A stretch of DNA of 38,990 nt, taken from positions 1 through 38,990 of the IMG/VR virus record IMGVR_UViG_3300036851_000210; one strand, 5' to 3'. This document shows positions 1 through 9,475 of this stretch, piece after piece. This DNA comes from a virus. Position 1 is the first letter of the stretch, and each line of letters starts with the position of its first letter. Position numbers and translations under genes: made by a program. The notes beneath the pieces were generated by a model. That model was not told where the DNA came from. It saw only the letters and a list, made by a program, of their open reading frames with translations, and searched no databases.

Positions 1-2
1 AA

Positions 3-137
3 AACACGCTTGAAGTCGCCAGACCGCTATATTTTGCCGGATTGGGCACCGTAGACCGCGAAACCCGCATCGCAGCAGCCGAGCAAGACGGCAGAGCATT
101 TGCAGAGGAAATGAATGGCCGATTCAGTGGTAACTGA
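3..137 (+). CDS. C-terminal end of a phage gene, cut by the window edge
   Basis: An open frame enters from the left edge and ends at a TGA overlapping the portal start by 23 bases. The visible 44 residues contain the stretch ARPLYFAGLG and end in RFSGN. No family can be recognised from so little. Its position directly upstream of the portal, together with the small terminase gene at the other end of the window, makes the large terminase subunit or a small gene after it the likely identity; this is inference from gene order only. Confidence 0.5.
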   Translation, partial: NTLEVARPLYFAGLGTVDRETRIAAAEQDGRAFAEEMNGRFSGN

Positions 138-1980
138 GAAGCGGCGCTTCGACGCTAGGGATTTCGATACTATCTCGGAGTTTCTGCAAGAAGAATACGG
201 CGACAGGAAGCGCAAGCGCAAAGACAAAGAGGCTCAGTGGAAGGAAATCGACCGTCAATTGGCCATGGAGCCAAAGACGGCATACAAGATCAATCCATTT
301 ACTGGCCGTAAGAAGCCAGGAATGGCATGGCTTCCTGAAAAAGAGCTTCCCCTTCAAGCGCAAACGCTAGAGATTCTCTGCGCTGATGCTAGACGCATGA
401 TCTTTCCAGATAACGGGCCATGGTTCCGCGCCCATGCTCTGGTAACGGACGAGTACCTGCAAAAGGTCGATTTTGCCGCCATGATTTCTGGCGACGAGAA
501 CGACATCCCATCCCGCATCAATCAAGACAATGCCGACAAGCTGGTTGAGGGCGTTATCGGCAACCTGCATGAGGAGGCGGGCTTCTTTGCCCAGATCGAC
601 CGTTTTAATGCCGAAGCCTTCAAGTACGGCACTGGCGTTGGGCGTGTCCGCAAGGCCAAGAAGCCGGTCTATATCGAAACAGCCAGGGGAACCTCTAAGG
701 AGGAAACGCTACTCCCGGTGTTCTTTGCCACGTCGATTAAGGACACCTACCTGGACGAGACGCCGCAGTTTGTGATGCAGGAGGGCCACGTCTTAGGCCC
801 CGGCACCATCTTCTTTAAGCGCCAGAAGTTAACCGACCTACAGCTTGCCGCCAAGTACGGGTCTAAAGACCCGCACAATGAGGACGGCGGGTGGATGCCG
901 AAAGAGTTGAAGGACGTTGAGTCTGATAGCGATGGCTGTGTGGACACTATTCGCTGGGAAGGCGATTTGGTTGTTGACCGCAAGACGGTAGACAACATCT
1001 ACGTTCCTGGGGCGATCTGCACCGTGGTTGTCAGCGGGGGTAAGCCGCGCATCGTGCGTATGGCTTTCCGCGACAAGCCGTTTACCTCATACGTCACCCA
1101 GCCGTACCACATCGAGCAGGTTAATTCGCCATATGGCGTTAGCCCGCTGATGAAGGGTGAGCCGCTCCAAGCAGCGGCAACCGAGATGTTCTGCCGCCTG
1201 TTGCAGTCGGCAATTCTGGCTACTGAGCCTCCAATTCAGTACGACCCGGATGACCCCGGCTTTGCCTCTACTGGTGGCCCGATCATCGAGCCTCGCGCTC
1301 TCTGGGCCTCGTCTGGAGAAGTCACGCCGCACAAGATTGGTGATCCGCAAGCCTTGCTGTCGGCATACCAAGCCATTGTGACGCACTATTCCGATGTGAC
1401 TGGAATGCATGCTCCTCGGCTGGGCCAGCAAACGGTGTCGCACACCACGGCCTATGCCAAGGAGGCAGAGCTATCGCGCGGTCAGGTTAGGACGGTCGAT
1501 TACGCCAACTCCCTACTCGACGGCGCGCTAGGGCGCATCCTGGATATGCAATTTGCGTATCTCAGGGATGTGTGGACCACAGAACGTGACATCTGGATTC
1601 CAGACTATGGGGGATTTGTCCGAGTCATTAAGGACGCTATTCCTCCTGGCTGTATCTTTGAAATCTTCGGTTCTGCCGGTCCCGCCGAGCAACGGGCACG
1701 TCTACAAGACCAGATGGGAGCCATCCAACAGGTCATTCAGATCGACGCTCTGCAAAAGCAGATGGGTGTTGGTCAGCCTATGGACTATGACGCCATCAAG
1801 AAACTGATTCTGAAAAACGCAGGATTTGCCGATGTCGATGTCATCTTTGCCGCCGCAACTACAAACCCGGCTATCCCGGCTCCGGGCGGACCCGGAATTC
1901 CTGGAGCTACTCCGGGCGATCCCGGCACCACATCCACCGCGCTACAGGCGCTCGCTTTCGGCGGGGGCGGCGGAACTTAG
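115..1980 (+). CDS. Portal (head-tail connector) protein
   Basis: 621 residues, the usual size of podophage portals. It would form the dodecameric ring at the unique capsid vertex through which DNA is packaged and ejected. The region around residues 340-370 (PYGVSPLMKGEPLQ) matches the portal pattern in which a conserved Pro-Gly turn leads into a long helix, and the following helices are amphipathic. The last ~40 residues are Pro/Gly-rich low complexity. The start at 115 is chosen over the ATG at 111 because it is in frame and preceded by AGAGGA. Its position just before scaffold and capsid genes supports the call. The 3' end is overlapped in another frame by a small gene. Confidence 0.88.
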   Translation: MADSVVTEKRRFDARDFDTISEFLQEEYGDRKRKRKDKEAQWKEIDRQLAMEPKTAYKINPFTGRKKPGMAWLPEKELPLQAQTLEILCADARRMIFPDNGPWFRAHALVTDEYLQKVDFAAMISGDENDIPSRINQDNADKLVEGVIGNLHEEAGFFAQIDRFNAEAFKYGTGVGRVRKAKKPVYIETARGTSKEETLLPVFFATSIKDTYLDETPQFVMQEGHVLGPGTIFFKRQKLTDLQLAAKYGSKDPHNEDGGWMPKELKDVESDSDGCVDTIRWEGDLVVDRKTVDNIYVPGAICTVVVSGGKPRIVRMAFRDKPFTSYVTQPYHIEQVNSPYGVSPLMKGEPLQAAATEMFCRLLQSAILATEPPIQYDPDDPGFASTGGPIIEPRALWASSGEVTPHKIGDPQALLSAYQAIVTHYSDVTGMHAPRLGQQTVSHTTAYAKEAELSRGQVRTVDYANSLLDGALGRILDMQFAYLRDVWTTERDIWIPDYGGFVRVIKDAIPPGCIFEIFGSAGPAEQRARLQDQMGAIQQVIQIDALQKQMGVGQPMDYDAIKKLILKNAGFADVDVIFAAATTNPAIPAPGGPGIPGATPGDPGTTSTALQALAFGGGGGT

Positions 1981-2098
1981 TTCACAGCAGCAGAAAGACG
2001 ATTGGATTTTCGCCAGCGGCTTAGCCCAGGGATGGGAGAAGCTGATGGCAACGCTGGGGGCGACCCCGACCAAAGTAGGAGAAGTAAACCGTGAGTGA
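1832..2098 (+). CDS. Small protein overprinted on the portal 3' end
   Basis: 88 residues in the +1 frame relative to the portal. An AGGA seven bases before the ATG at 1832 fits a ribosome site. The overlapped part reads as a normal charged helix (SRLRADPEFLELLR) and the non-overlapped part (DDWIFASGLAQGWEKLMATL) also looks like protein, continuing to a TGA inside the scaffold start. The Pro/Gly-rich portal tail may therefore be a by-product of the overlap. Small genes of unknown role between portal and scaffold are common in podophages. No function is assigned. Confidence 0.55.
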   Translation: MSMSSLPPQLQTRLSRLRADPEFLELLRAIPAPHPPRYRRSLSAGAAELSSQQQKDDWIFASGLAQGWEKLMATLGATPTKVGEVNRE

Positions 2099-2720
2099 AG
2101 AAGATAAGAAGACCGAGCAGACTGCGGTTGCCGAGGAAACCAAAGAGGCTCCGAAAGAGGAGACCTCTGCGGATGGTGGCGCTGCGCAGCAAGTGGACTT
2201 GGATGACCTTCTAAAAGAGTTTGACGAACGTAAAGATTCGGCAACCTCAGAGGAAACCAAGGCCAAACCCGAAGCAAAGGAACCAAGCCAAGTTGACTTG
2301 GAAGCCATTGCTACCTTGGAACGCCGCCTAAACGAGCAGGAGCAGCGGGAGCAAAGACGAGAGCTTGAGCGACTATTCGATCAAATCTCGGACGGCACCA
2401 ATGGCGATGCTGTTTATGCGGAAGCCTACCTTAACGCACAGGCCATTCGTAACCCAAAACTAAATCAGGCATGGGCACAGAGAAACTCTAATCCAAAAGC
2501 CTGGGATAAAGTCTTTGGGGAGCTAAAGAGCGGCTTCGTTAAGTTTGCAGGCAAAAGGGTAGACAAGCAGGCAACTGAGAGCAAGGAGGCTGTGGCTTCT
2601 GCGATTCGGAGCGCATCAACCGCAGCGCCGCAGAGGGACATTACCAACAGAGAAGTTGAAACCATGTCGAAGTCTGACTTTGACGAGCTTCAACGGAAGA
2701 TGGGGGTAAGTCCGGTCTAA
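2091..2720 (+). CDS. Capsid scaffolding-like protein
   Basis: 209 residues, strongly acidic and Glu/Lys/Gln-rich. The first ~65 residues are low-complexity and probably disordered, and residues ~75-100 form a likely coiled coil with heptad-like E/R/L spacing. The C-terminal part has short basic helices, as expected for a capsid-binding tail. It starts with GTG at 2091 behind AGGAGA. It lies between portal and major capsid genes, where phage scaffolds normally lie, and would guide capsid assembly and then leave the head. The call rests on composition and position, since scaffolds diverge quickly. Confidence 0.75.
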   Translation: MSEEDKKTEQTAVAEETKEAPKEETSADGGAAQQVDLDDLLKEFDERKDSATSEETKAKPEAKEPSQVDLEAIATLERRLNEQEQREQRRELERLFDQISDGTNGDAVYAEAYLNAQAIRNPKLNQAWAQRNSNPKAWDKVFGELKSGFVKFAGKRVDKQATESKEAVASAIRSASTAAPQRDITNREVETMSKSDFDELQRKMGVSPV

Positions 2721-2751
2721 GGTGCTGCTCACACTCTAAAGGAGCAGACCA

Positions 2752-3828
2752 ATGACTGTGACAGATACCACAGTTATCCAAAAGCCGGTAAACGTGATGT
2801 TTACGCGGCGCTTCTTGGAGCGTGCGCAGTATAAGACCCATTACTTTATGGGTTCCGATCCTGCTTCACTCTCCAAGAACGCAGGCACCGCCACCGCTTT
2901 GTGGCGGCGCATTGAGCATCTCACGCCTTCCACGACTGCACTGTCGGAGCTAACCGGCGAGGCTTATCCGACTCGCACTGGTGTCACTCCAACTGTGACT
3001 GACGTGCAGAAGGCCGTGAGCAAATACGGCACGCATATCCTCTTGAACGAGGAAGCCGATGTCTTCAACTTCAACGGCACGACCGCTGAGTTGCTCGACA
3101 TTCTGGCTGACAATGCGGGCCGCGTTGTGAACATGATCGTTCGCAACGAAGTGGAGGATAACGCTACCATTGTTTACACTGGTGGTGGCGCTTCTGATGG
3201 TAACACTTCTGCCGTGATTAACGCGCAGATTTTGAACTACACCATCAACATCCTCCAACGCAACGTGGCAGACACGTTCCTGGCCATGACTCGTGGCTCT
3301 GTGAATGTCGGCACCGTTCCGATCTTGGCAGCCTACTATGCGGCTTGCCACCCGGACGTGGCCTATGACGTTTCGCAGATCACCGGGTTCACTTCGGTTG
3401 AGAAGTATGCTGGTCAGGTGAGCGTGATGCCGGGTGAGTTTGGCTACTATGGCCTTGCTGGAACCGGCATTCGCTTCATGTCTACGCCAGATGCGTCCGT
3501 AGACTCAGGCTTGGGCGGCACCGGAGCCGGTGCTGGCGATAAGCGCACGTCTTCGGGCGACAACGCTGACCTCTACTCGACCGTGGTTTGGGGCCGCCAT
3601 GCCTTTGGCACCCTGGGTCTCGGCAAGGAGGTTCCAACCGATGCTGGAGATGTTGGACGCAAGATGTCCGTCATCGAAATCATCAACAAGCCGTTCGGCT
3701 CTGCCGGTACTGCTGACCCGCTCAACGAGTATTCCACGATGGGCTGGAAGGCATGGTGCGCAGCGAAAATCCTGAACTCCAATTGGCTCAGGACTATCCG
3801 TTCGGGTGCTACCGACATTAGCGACTAA
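2752..3828 (+). CDS. Major capsid protein, N4-gp56 type
   Basis: 358 residues forming the icosahedral shell. The N-terminal part (FLERAQYK, then TRTGVTPTVTDVQ) and the block YGTHILLNEEADVF at about residues 93-106 resemble the N4-gp56 major capsid family, in which a YG-x-x-x-LT/NEE element follows the N-terminal arm. The ATG at 2752 is preceded by AAAGGAG. The gene follows the scaffold directly. Codon use looks even and biased to GC-ending codons, as in a highly expressed gene. Confidence 0.85.
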   Translation: MTVTDTTVIQKPVNVMFTRRFLERAQYKTHYFMGSDPASLSKNAGTATALWRRIEHLTPSTTALSELTGEAYPTRTGVTPTVTDVQKAVSKYGTHILLNEEADVFNFNGTTAELLDILADNAGRVVNMIVRNEVEDNATIVYTGGGASDGNTSAVINAQILNYTINILQRNVADTFLAMTRGSVNVGTVPILAAYYAACHPDVAYDVSQITGFTSVEKYAGQVSVMPGEFGYYGLAGTGIRFMSTPDASVDSGLGGTGAGAGDKRTSSGDNADLYSTVVWGRHAFGTLGLGKEVPTDAGDVGRKMSVIEIINKPFGSAGTADPLNEYSTMGWKAWCAAKILNSNWLRTIRSGATDISD

Positions 3829-3901
3829 TAGCTTAGGGCTGTCGCTCAATGTCACTCCTGGGTACGAGGATAAACTGCCCACTTTCCTTAAGAGGGGACA
3901 A

Positions 3902-4450
3902 ATGGATTCTCGCGCACAACTAATCAAGATGACCGATCCGGCTGAGCCAGACACTCAGGCCAGAATCGCTGGTAGGGACTTATATGGCACCATTGTCGGC
4001 TCGCTACGGCGCGTCGAACTTTGGCGACTAGCCAATCTGTGGGGGATGCAATTTCCAGCAGGGGCCAGCAAGGACTACATGCTGCCGTTTTTCATGCAGT
4101 TGGAGGCCGAAGGGAAGAACCCGCTACGTCCACCCGGCATGGTGGTGGAAACAACAGCCGACCTCCGCTCGCGCAACGTGAAGTTTGCGCCTCAAAACCA
4201 TGCCGAATTTGAGATGGTGGTTGCCCACCCGGACACCGGGGAGCCAGTGGCCGTCAAGGACGGCTTGCTGGTGCAGCCCAATCCGAAATCTGATTTTGAA
4301 GCCAAGCTGGAGAAGCTCCACCATGGCCAACTCAAGAAAATCTGCAAGATGCGTGGCATCCCACAGACAGTGAAGGATAGGAAAGCGGACCTTATCGCCC
4401 GAATCGTTGCTGCTAGCGAGGGCATAGATTTTGAGCAAGACCTTACTTAA
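3902..4450 (+). CDS. Virion-associated protein with SAP/HeH-like C-terminus
   Basis: 182 residues. The start at 3902 is chosen because GAGGGG precedes it, although the frame is open further upstream. The N-terminal half is mixed alpha/beta without a recognised fold. Residues ~138-172 (LEKLHHGQLKKICKMRGI and on) match the helix-extended-helix pattern of SAP/HeH domains, which bind DNA or serve in assembly. It sits between the capsid gene and the head-tail adaptor gene, a common place for head completion or decoration proteins. Function is inferred only from position. Confidence 0.6.
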   Translation: MDSRAQLIKMTDPAEPDTQARIAGRDLYGTIVGSLRRVELWRLANLWGMQFPAGASKDYMLPFFMQLEAEGKNPLRPPGMVVETTADLRSRNVKFAPQNHAEFEMVVAHPDTGEPVAVKDGLLVQPNPKSDFEAKLEKLHHGQLKKICKMRGIPQTVKDRKADLIARIVAASEGIDFEQDLT

Positions 4451-5087
4451 CGGGATCAATGATGTCCTGGAACGTGTTGGCATCTTAGACTCCAACAACA
4501 CTCTGTCCAGCCTGACAAACCTGGGTAAGCAGCTTTACATCGACTTGGCAATCCAGGTTTGGAACGAGACGGTCGATGATGTCTGCAACCTTATGGGCAT
4601 CCCCCATTCGGGGGAGACTGGCTCAGCGTCAATCACGCTGGTATCTGGAACCCGCGAATACGATCTGCCTTCTGATCTGGTGCAGATCAGGTGGCCGCTG
4701 ATCGACCAGACCAACGGCAATTATATCCAGGAATACCCTGGGGGTTATGAGCAAATGCGAGCCGATCAGCAAATTCCGGCTGACTGGCTTGGCTTGCCAT
4801 ATTCCGCCGCCATCAATCCCACCACTGGCGATCTGCGCTTAGAGCGGACCCCAACCTCTACTGAGGCTGGCAAGGTCTACAACATGCTCTACGACAAAGA
4901 CCTAGTGATGGATGCGGCTGCCGACACCTTCCCATTCTCGGATTCCGCTTACCGCGCGATTATGCCGGTGGTTGCTTCTAGTTGGGAGCGGCGCAAGCGC
5001 AATGACTTCGACCGTGAGGAATACCTACACCAACTGAGCCGCGCTCTCCATTTTGTTAATCAGATCAATCGGAGGTCGCATTGGTAG
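4431..5087 (+). CDS. Head-tail adaptor-like protein
   Basis: 218 residues starting with TTG at 4431 behind GAGGG and overlapping the previous gene by 20 bases, which suggests translational coupling. The pattern of an N-terminal helix (LNGINDVLERVG), a long second helix, a beta segment (GTREYDLPSDLVQIRW) and a C-terminal helix with many Arg residues resembles podophage adaptor/gatekeeper proteins such as the SU10 adaptor and tail-tube A proteins. These form the ring between portal and tail. Gene order (capsid, adaptor, nozzle) agrees. Confidence 0.65.
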   Translation: MSKTLLNGINDVLERVGILDSNNTLSSLTNLGKQLYIDLAIQVWNETVDDVCNLMGIPHSGETGSASITLVSGTREYDLPSDLVQIRWPLIDQTNGNYIQEYPGGYEQMRADQQIPADWLGLPYSAAINPTTGDLRLERTPTSTEAGKVYNMLYDKDLVMDAAADTFPFSDSAYRAIMPVVASSWERRKRNDFDREEYLHQLSRALHFVNQINRRSHW

Positions 5088-6688
5088 GTAAAGTCGCCCC
5101 ACGCACCACCATTGCGGCTAATGAGTCTGAGTATAAGCTCCGCTTCGGCGGCGGCATGAATACGCGCGCGTCTTCTGACGAGATTGATCCTAGAGAGTGC
5201 GCTGACGGCCAGAACTTTGACCTCGATCTTGGTAATACCCAGTTCCGTCCGCGCAAGCCGTTTGATCTGGTCGGGACCGCCCCTAACGCCGGTCGCATCA
5301 ATGGTTTTGCCCAACTAATCAAGACTGACGGCACCATCAGCACGCTTATCCAGGCGGCTGGCAATGTCTACAAAGTCACCCCGGACTGGGCTACCTGGAC
5401 GTTGGTTGGTACGGTCAGCACGTCAGCGCGGATACGCGGTCCCAAAACACATATCTGGAACTTAGATGATGTGGTGCTGATTAGTGATATTGCCGGTGTG
5501 GAGCCGGTCATGCAGTGGGACGGCACAACTCTGGCTGATGTTTACCACATGCTGGGCGGTGACTTCATTGCCAAATATATCCATATTGAGAATGAGCGAG
5601 CCTTCTTTGCTAATGTGACTAGCAACGGCGTTGCTACGCCTCATGTGGTGGTGGCATCAGCTAGAAGTGATTATGAAACCCTCTCCACCGGAACGAGGCC
5701 GTCAAGCTCTATCGGGGCTGCCGACGCATGGTTCCTGCCAATGCCAGACCTTAAGCCCATTAACGGCTTGGCTGGCGCATACGGCCTGCTCGTGTTCTCC
5801 ACTCTGCGTGGCCAGATGCACAAGCTGACTGGCACTACGGTCAGCGACTTTGAGATTGAGTCGCTGTTCTTCGGCTCCTATGCGGACGGCATCGAGTCGA
5901 TGGTAGTGTCCTCAAACGACATCATCTATGGCCGCCCAGGCCGCATCGAGAGCTTAATCGGCACTGACCAGTTTGGCGATGTTGAGACCAACGACCTGAC
6001 TATCAAGATTTCAAATGAAGTGGCCAGCTTTGAAGGCTGGCGCATGATGTATAGTGGCCGCCATCAGCGCGTCTACTGCCAACCAGAAGACGAGGCGGTG
6101 CTGTGGGTGTACCACCTACCGCTTGCCGAGACTGGATTGTCGCCATGGATGCAATGGACCTCCAGCCACGCTCTTGGCTTTAACCCAACTACTATGTGGA
6201 CCATGCTTGATGTAGAGGATGGCCTAGAGTACCCGTTTATGGGCGATGCCTCTGGCAAGGTTTATCGCTTGGAGGGAAGCGGCACAACGGATGGCGGCAC
6301 AGCTAACATTAAAGCGCACCGCACGTCCAAGCTAGAGAGCGGCCCCGGCCATGCGCAAATTTATGACGTGCAGGGAGCGGTTAAATACAGGCCGGTTATA
6401 GGCGAGGAATCTACCCTGATTATACAGTTTTTCTGGCAGGGTGCGTCGGTGTTTGATACGGAAATCCAGGTAACTCTGGAATCTGCCGCTGCGAACGCTG
6501 TTTTTGGTGGGCAATTCTATTTTGGGGATTCGGATGTCGTCTTTGGATCGCACTTTGAAGGAAGGCTTGCAAGAGAAAGATTTGTTGTCCCAGGACAGGG
6601 CAATGAATTCCAAGTCTACACCGAAATCGACGGTGATGCGGCCTTCCAAATCAACGAAATATACTTCGGATTCAGGGCAGCCGGTTAG
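5081..6688 (+). CDS. Tail nozzle-like beta-propeller protein
   Basis: 535 residues, TTG start at 5081 with GGAGG close upstream, overlapping the adaptor gene by 7 bases. The N-terminus (LRFGGGMNTRASSDEID) is the entry strand seen in podophage tail-nozzle proteins of the T7 gp12/P22 gp10 kind, and the middle shows repeated short beta blades such as NLDDVVLISD and DASGKVYRLEGS. It would form the hexameric distal tail tube below the adaptor. Assignment is by pattern and gene order, so an equivalent structural role under another name is possible. Confidence 0.65.
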   Translation: MVGKVAPRTTIAANESEYKLRFGGGMNTRASSDEIDPRECADGQNFDLDLGNTQFRPRKPFDLVGTAPNAGRINGFAQLIKTDGTISTLIQAAGNVYKVTPDWATWTLVGTVSTSARIRGPKTHIWNLDDVVLISDIAGVEPVMQWDGTTLADVYHMLGGDFIAKYIHIENERAFFANVTSNGVATPHVVVASARSDYETLSTGTRPSSSIGAADAWFLPMPDLKPINGLAGAYGLLVFSTLRGQMHKLTGTTVSDFEIESLFFGSYADGIESMVVSSNDIIYGRPGRIESLIGTDQFGDVETNDLTIKISNEVASFEGWRMMYSGRHQRVYCQPEDEAVLWVYHLPLAETGLSPWMQWTSSHALGFNPTTMWTMLDVEDGLEYPFMGDASGKVYRLEGSGTTDGGTANIKAHRTSKLESGPGHAQIYDVQGAVKYRPVIGEESTLIIQFFWQGASVFDTEIQVTLESAAANAVFGGQFYFGDSDVVFGSHFEGRLARERFVVPGQGNEFQVYTEIDGDAAFQINEIYFGFRAAG

Positions 6689-6734
6689 ACCGGCTCCACG
6701 GAGAACCCGGCTATTCCGTGGACGCTTCGTCACG

Positions 6735-7220
6735 ATGCGTCTTACAGATGCTGATGATATGAAATACCTCTATGCGGCATGGCGGCTCGGTAGCAAGCCG
6801 CTTGACCAGATAGAAGCGGTTGATCCCGACTCCTTTGCCGAGGCTTTTGCGGAACATGCGGCAGCCCGCTATCAGTCGGCCTATACACTGATCGCTTCAC
6901 CGCCGAATCGTGAGCCTATGCCGGTAGGGGTGGTTTTTGGCATCAAGCCATTCTATGGCAAGAATGTTTTATGGATTGGCGACTTCCTTTGGTTCTCCTG
7001 GGCATCGTCACGCAACAAGCTGGAGACAGCCGTGCATTTCTTCAATCAGATGCGCAAAGAGACCGCCATCATCGGTTTCTCTGAACCAGAATCAATCGAC
7101 TTTTTTGAGCATATCTGCCGGTACGGCGTAATGCGAAGGGCGGGCACCGTTTTTGACTTCCTCAATGAGGGGCCGATGGCCGTGTTTCAAACACGCAAGC
7201 CATATATAGCGGGGAAATAA
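6735..7220 (+). CDS. GNAT-like protein of the tail/ejection cluster
   Basis: 161 residues from ATG 6735, the first usual start after the nozzle stop; only a weak GTGGA lies upstream and the frame is open into the previous gene, so the start is unsure. The layout MRLTDADDMKYLY, then a beta hairpin PMPVGVVFGI and a final helix resembles small N-acetyltransferase-fold proteins found among podophage internal virion genes (the T7 gp13/DUF2833 group). Whether it has acetyltransferase activity cannot be said. It sits just before the large ejection-type proteins. Confidence 0.6.
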   Translation: MRLTDADDMKYLYAAWRLGSKPLDQIEAVDPDSFAEAFAEHAAARYQSAYTLIASPPNREPMPVGVVFGIKPFYGKNVLWIGDFLWFSWASSRNKLETAVHFFNQMRKETAIIGFSEPESIDFFEHICRYGVMRRAGTVFDFLNEGPMAVFQTRKPYIAGK

Positions 7221-7221
7221 T

Positions 7222-8193
7222 ATGGGCGGGCTTTTCGCTTCCGACACAGCCAACAAGTATAATAAGCAGCAGGCAGCCATGACTGCGGCGGCTACCAAAA
7301 AGTCGCTCAAACAGTTTACCAATGAATATGACGACATCCTGGAGAACCAATACAATAAACTCTTGGATGGCGGTGGATTCCGTCCGGTGTCGTATACTGG
7401 TCCGGGGCATAACATCAATATCGACGGCGGCGGCAACATCAACATGGGCCGCACAGCCGAGTCGCAAGGTTTTATGGACAGGCTGCTTGCCGGTCTTGGT
7501 AACGACGAAAATGCTTTTACCGAACTGCTTTCCCAGATTAGACCTGGATTTGGCCGTCTGAGCGACATGCGTGGCCGCGAGGTTGACCAAGCGCGCGAGC
7601 GCGGTGTCAGCAATTTGCGCGACCAGTTGGCCAAGCGCCGGGTACTGGGAGCCTCTTTTGCCAACGACCAGATCGGCAGCCTTGAACGTCAATATATGAT
7701 GGACAAGGACAAGGTGCTGGCCGAGGCATGGCAGCAAGAGATGGAGGCTACCATGCAGGCCCTCACTTCCCGCACCCAGGCGCGCAATCAGACCATTACC
7801 ACTGCGCTTAATGAGATTCAGTTTGAGACCGGCGTAGGCGCGCAACTGCTCCAGCAAGTATCGTCTTCGATGCAGGACATGCAGATGGCCATGGTGGACA
7901 TTGCCAAGCTGCGCGGCTCCCTGATGCTCCAGCGGGATATAGCTAAGTCGGGGATAGTCTCCAATCTTGCCATGCCCGGTCTCCAATCCCAGACCGAATT
8001 CGCCAATCTGGAATCGCAAGAGAAGGCAGCTCCGGGACAGCTTCTTGGCTCGCTTGCGGGCATGGCAATAGGTGGATTCACCGGAGGATTGGGTGGATTT
8101 GGTGCCCTTGGCAGCATGCTTGGCGGAGCACAGCAAATCGCCGGTGGCGCTAAAATTGGCCCCGGCATCACCACTCCATCCTTCCTCCAGTAG
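7222..8193 (+). CDS. Internal virion/ejection-type protein 1
   Basis: 323 residues beginning one base after the previous stop. The N-terminal part is Ala/Lys/Gln-rich and helical, with a Gly-rich patch at residues ~50-75. The middle is long helix (GREVDQARERGVSNLRDQLAKRR onward in pieces), and residues ~270-310 are a hydrophobic Gly/Ala-rich stretch able to enter membranes. This pattern is typical of podophage proteins stored in the head and ejected to make the DNA channel, such as P22 gp7 or T7 gp14. The role is inferred from composition and neighbours. Confidence 0.65.
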   Translation: MGGLFASDTANKYNKQQAAMTAAATKKSLKQFTNEYDDILENQYNKLLDGGGFRPVSYTGPGHNINIDGGGNINMGRTAESQGFMDRLLAGLGNDENAFTELLSQIRPGFGRLSDMRGREVDQARERGVSNLRDQLAKRRVLGASFANDQIGSLERQYMMDKDKVLAEAWQQEMEATMQALTSRTQARNQTITTALNEIQFETGVGAQLLQQVSSSMQDMQMAMVDIAKLRGSLMLQRDIAKSGIVSNLAMPGLQSQTEFANLESQEKAAPGQLLGSLAGMAIGGFTGGLGGFGALGSMLGGAQQIAGGAKIGPGITTPSFLQ

Positions 8194-8203
8194 GAGATAG
8201 AAA

Positions 8204-9475
8204 ATGCCCTATGGATTTGGCGGCGGCTTAGCCGAAGGCTTCACTACTGGCGTTCAGCTTGGCCAAAATCAGCAAGAGATTAGGCTGCGCCGGGATGCGC
8301 TGCTTAAAGAGCAGATCAACGCTCAAATTGAGCGTACTTCGGCGCTGGTTACTACGCAACTTAAGGCGATTGAGGCGACAGTAACCCAGGCACCCCAACG
8401 CACGCCAGCAGTTGAGCAGGCTGTTGAGGCGCAAAAGGGCCAGATTCAAGATATGATTTCGATGCTTTCCGGACTATCTCCGGAAGCCCAGCAGGCTGCC
8501 AATGCGCTGCTACAGCAAGTCAATGCTGTGGTGCCCAACTTCCAAACTCTGTCGGAAGCCAATATGGCCAAACATCTTAGTGAGGCTGGTGGCGCACTGG
8601 GCGCGGCTAAGCAGATGCCATCAGTTCTTGCTGGTGGACAAGCCGTAATGCCTACAACTGCCCCGGCAGCAAACACGCTACCTTGGCTCGCTGAGACTGC
8701 TGCGCCGACAGCGGGGGCACCAACCGCTCCAGCCCCGGCAGCGGCGGCACCGGACGCTCCTGTTCAGGTAACTCAGGCTGCGCCTAATGCTCCTGCCGCT
8801 CCCGCTGGCAGCACGCTAAGCCCAGAGCAAGATGAATGGTTTAGGCGTTTCCTTGGTGATAAAGGTGGTGAAGGAGAAAAGCTCGCATCTGGTTCTGAGG
8901 GGCGACTCGCCATCTTGCAGTCCGGTATTGAAGGACTTGACATACCAATCAACGAAGACGGCATGAAAGCCAGGGAATTGCTTAGTAAGCCCTCTACCTG
9001 GAACACGTTACAGGCTATGGGCTTGCCAGGAAGGGCCGTTGGAACCGAACTGCAACGCGCGCAAGATCAGGCGCTTAAGGTTGCTCGCGGCGCTTTTTAC
9101 GCCCTAACGGGTGCCGCAGCCCCCGATACTGAGTCCAAGCAGTTGTTTTCTTTGTTCGTGCCAAGCTACCTAAATGATGACGACAAGTCGGCAGCGCTAA
9201 AGATAAAGGGCCTTTACGACTTCGCCGGTCGCGCCATGGAGTTCTATCGGACAAAGCGGGGGAATAGGATGTCCCGCGACGAGGCCATGCTGATTGCCGG
9301 TTTGCCGTTTGATGAGGTTTATAGCGACACCGCTATCGCTGCACCGGAAGGGGCTAATATGGGGTCTGCGGCTACTGCCGCCCCGGCTGCTCCAGAACCC
9401 GGTACGGTGGAGGACGGCTATCGCTTCAAAGGCGGCGACCCCGCTGATCCGAATTCTTGGGAGAAGGTCCAGTAA
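8204..9475 (+). CDS. Internal virion/ejection-type protein 2
   Basis: 423 residues. The first ~120 residues are helical (QNQQEIRLRRDALLKEQI), residues ~145-205 are an Ala/Pro-rich linker (many AAPAAP-like steps), and the C-terminal ~200 residues are mixed helical with a final Pro/Ala/Gly tail. A GGAGATAG site precedes the ATG. It lies between two other ejection-type genes and ends in TAATG overlapping the next start. It most likely travels into the host with the DNA, but no enzymatic motif is visible. Confidence 0.6.
   Translation: MPYGFGGGLAEGFTTGVQLGQNQQEIRLRRDALLKEQINAQIERTSALVTTQLKAIEATVTQAPQRTPAVEQAVEAQKGQIQDMISMLSGLSPEAQQAANALLQQVNAVVPNFQTLSEANMAKHLSEAGGALGAAKQMPSVLAGGQAVMPTTAPAANTLPWLAETAAPTAGAPTAPAPAAAAPDAPVQVTQAAPNAPAAPAGSTLSPEQDEWFRRFLGDKGGEGEKLASGSEGRLAILQSGIEGLDIPINEDGMKARELLSKPSTWNTLQAMGLPGRAVGTELQRAQDQALKVARGAFYALTGAAAPDTESKQLFSLFVPSYLNDDDKSAALKIKGLYDFAGRAMEFYRTKRGNRMSRDEAMLIAGLPFDEVYSDTAIAAPEGANMGSAATAAPAAPEPGTVEDGYRFKGGDPADPNSWEKVQ

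Noticed and set aside
7162-8136. A 324-codon antisense open frame opposite the first ejection protein
   Set aside because: The plus frame has clear protein character and fits the operon; the antisense frame has no ribosome site and is full of Leu/His/Arg typical of shadow translation.
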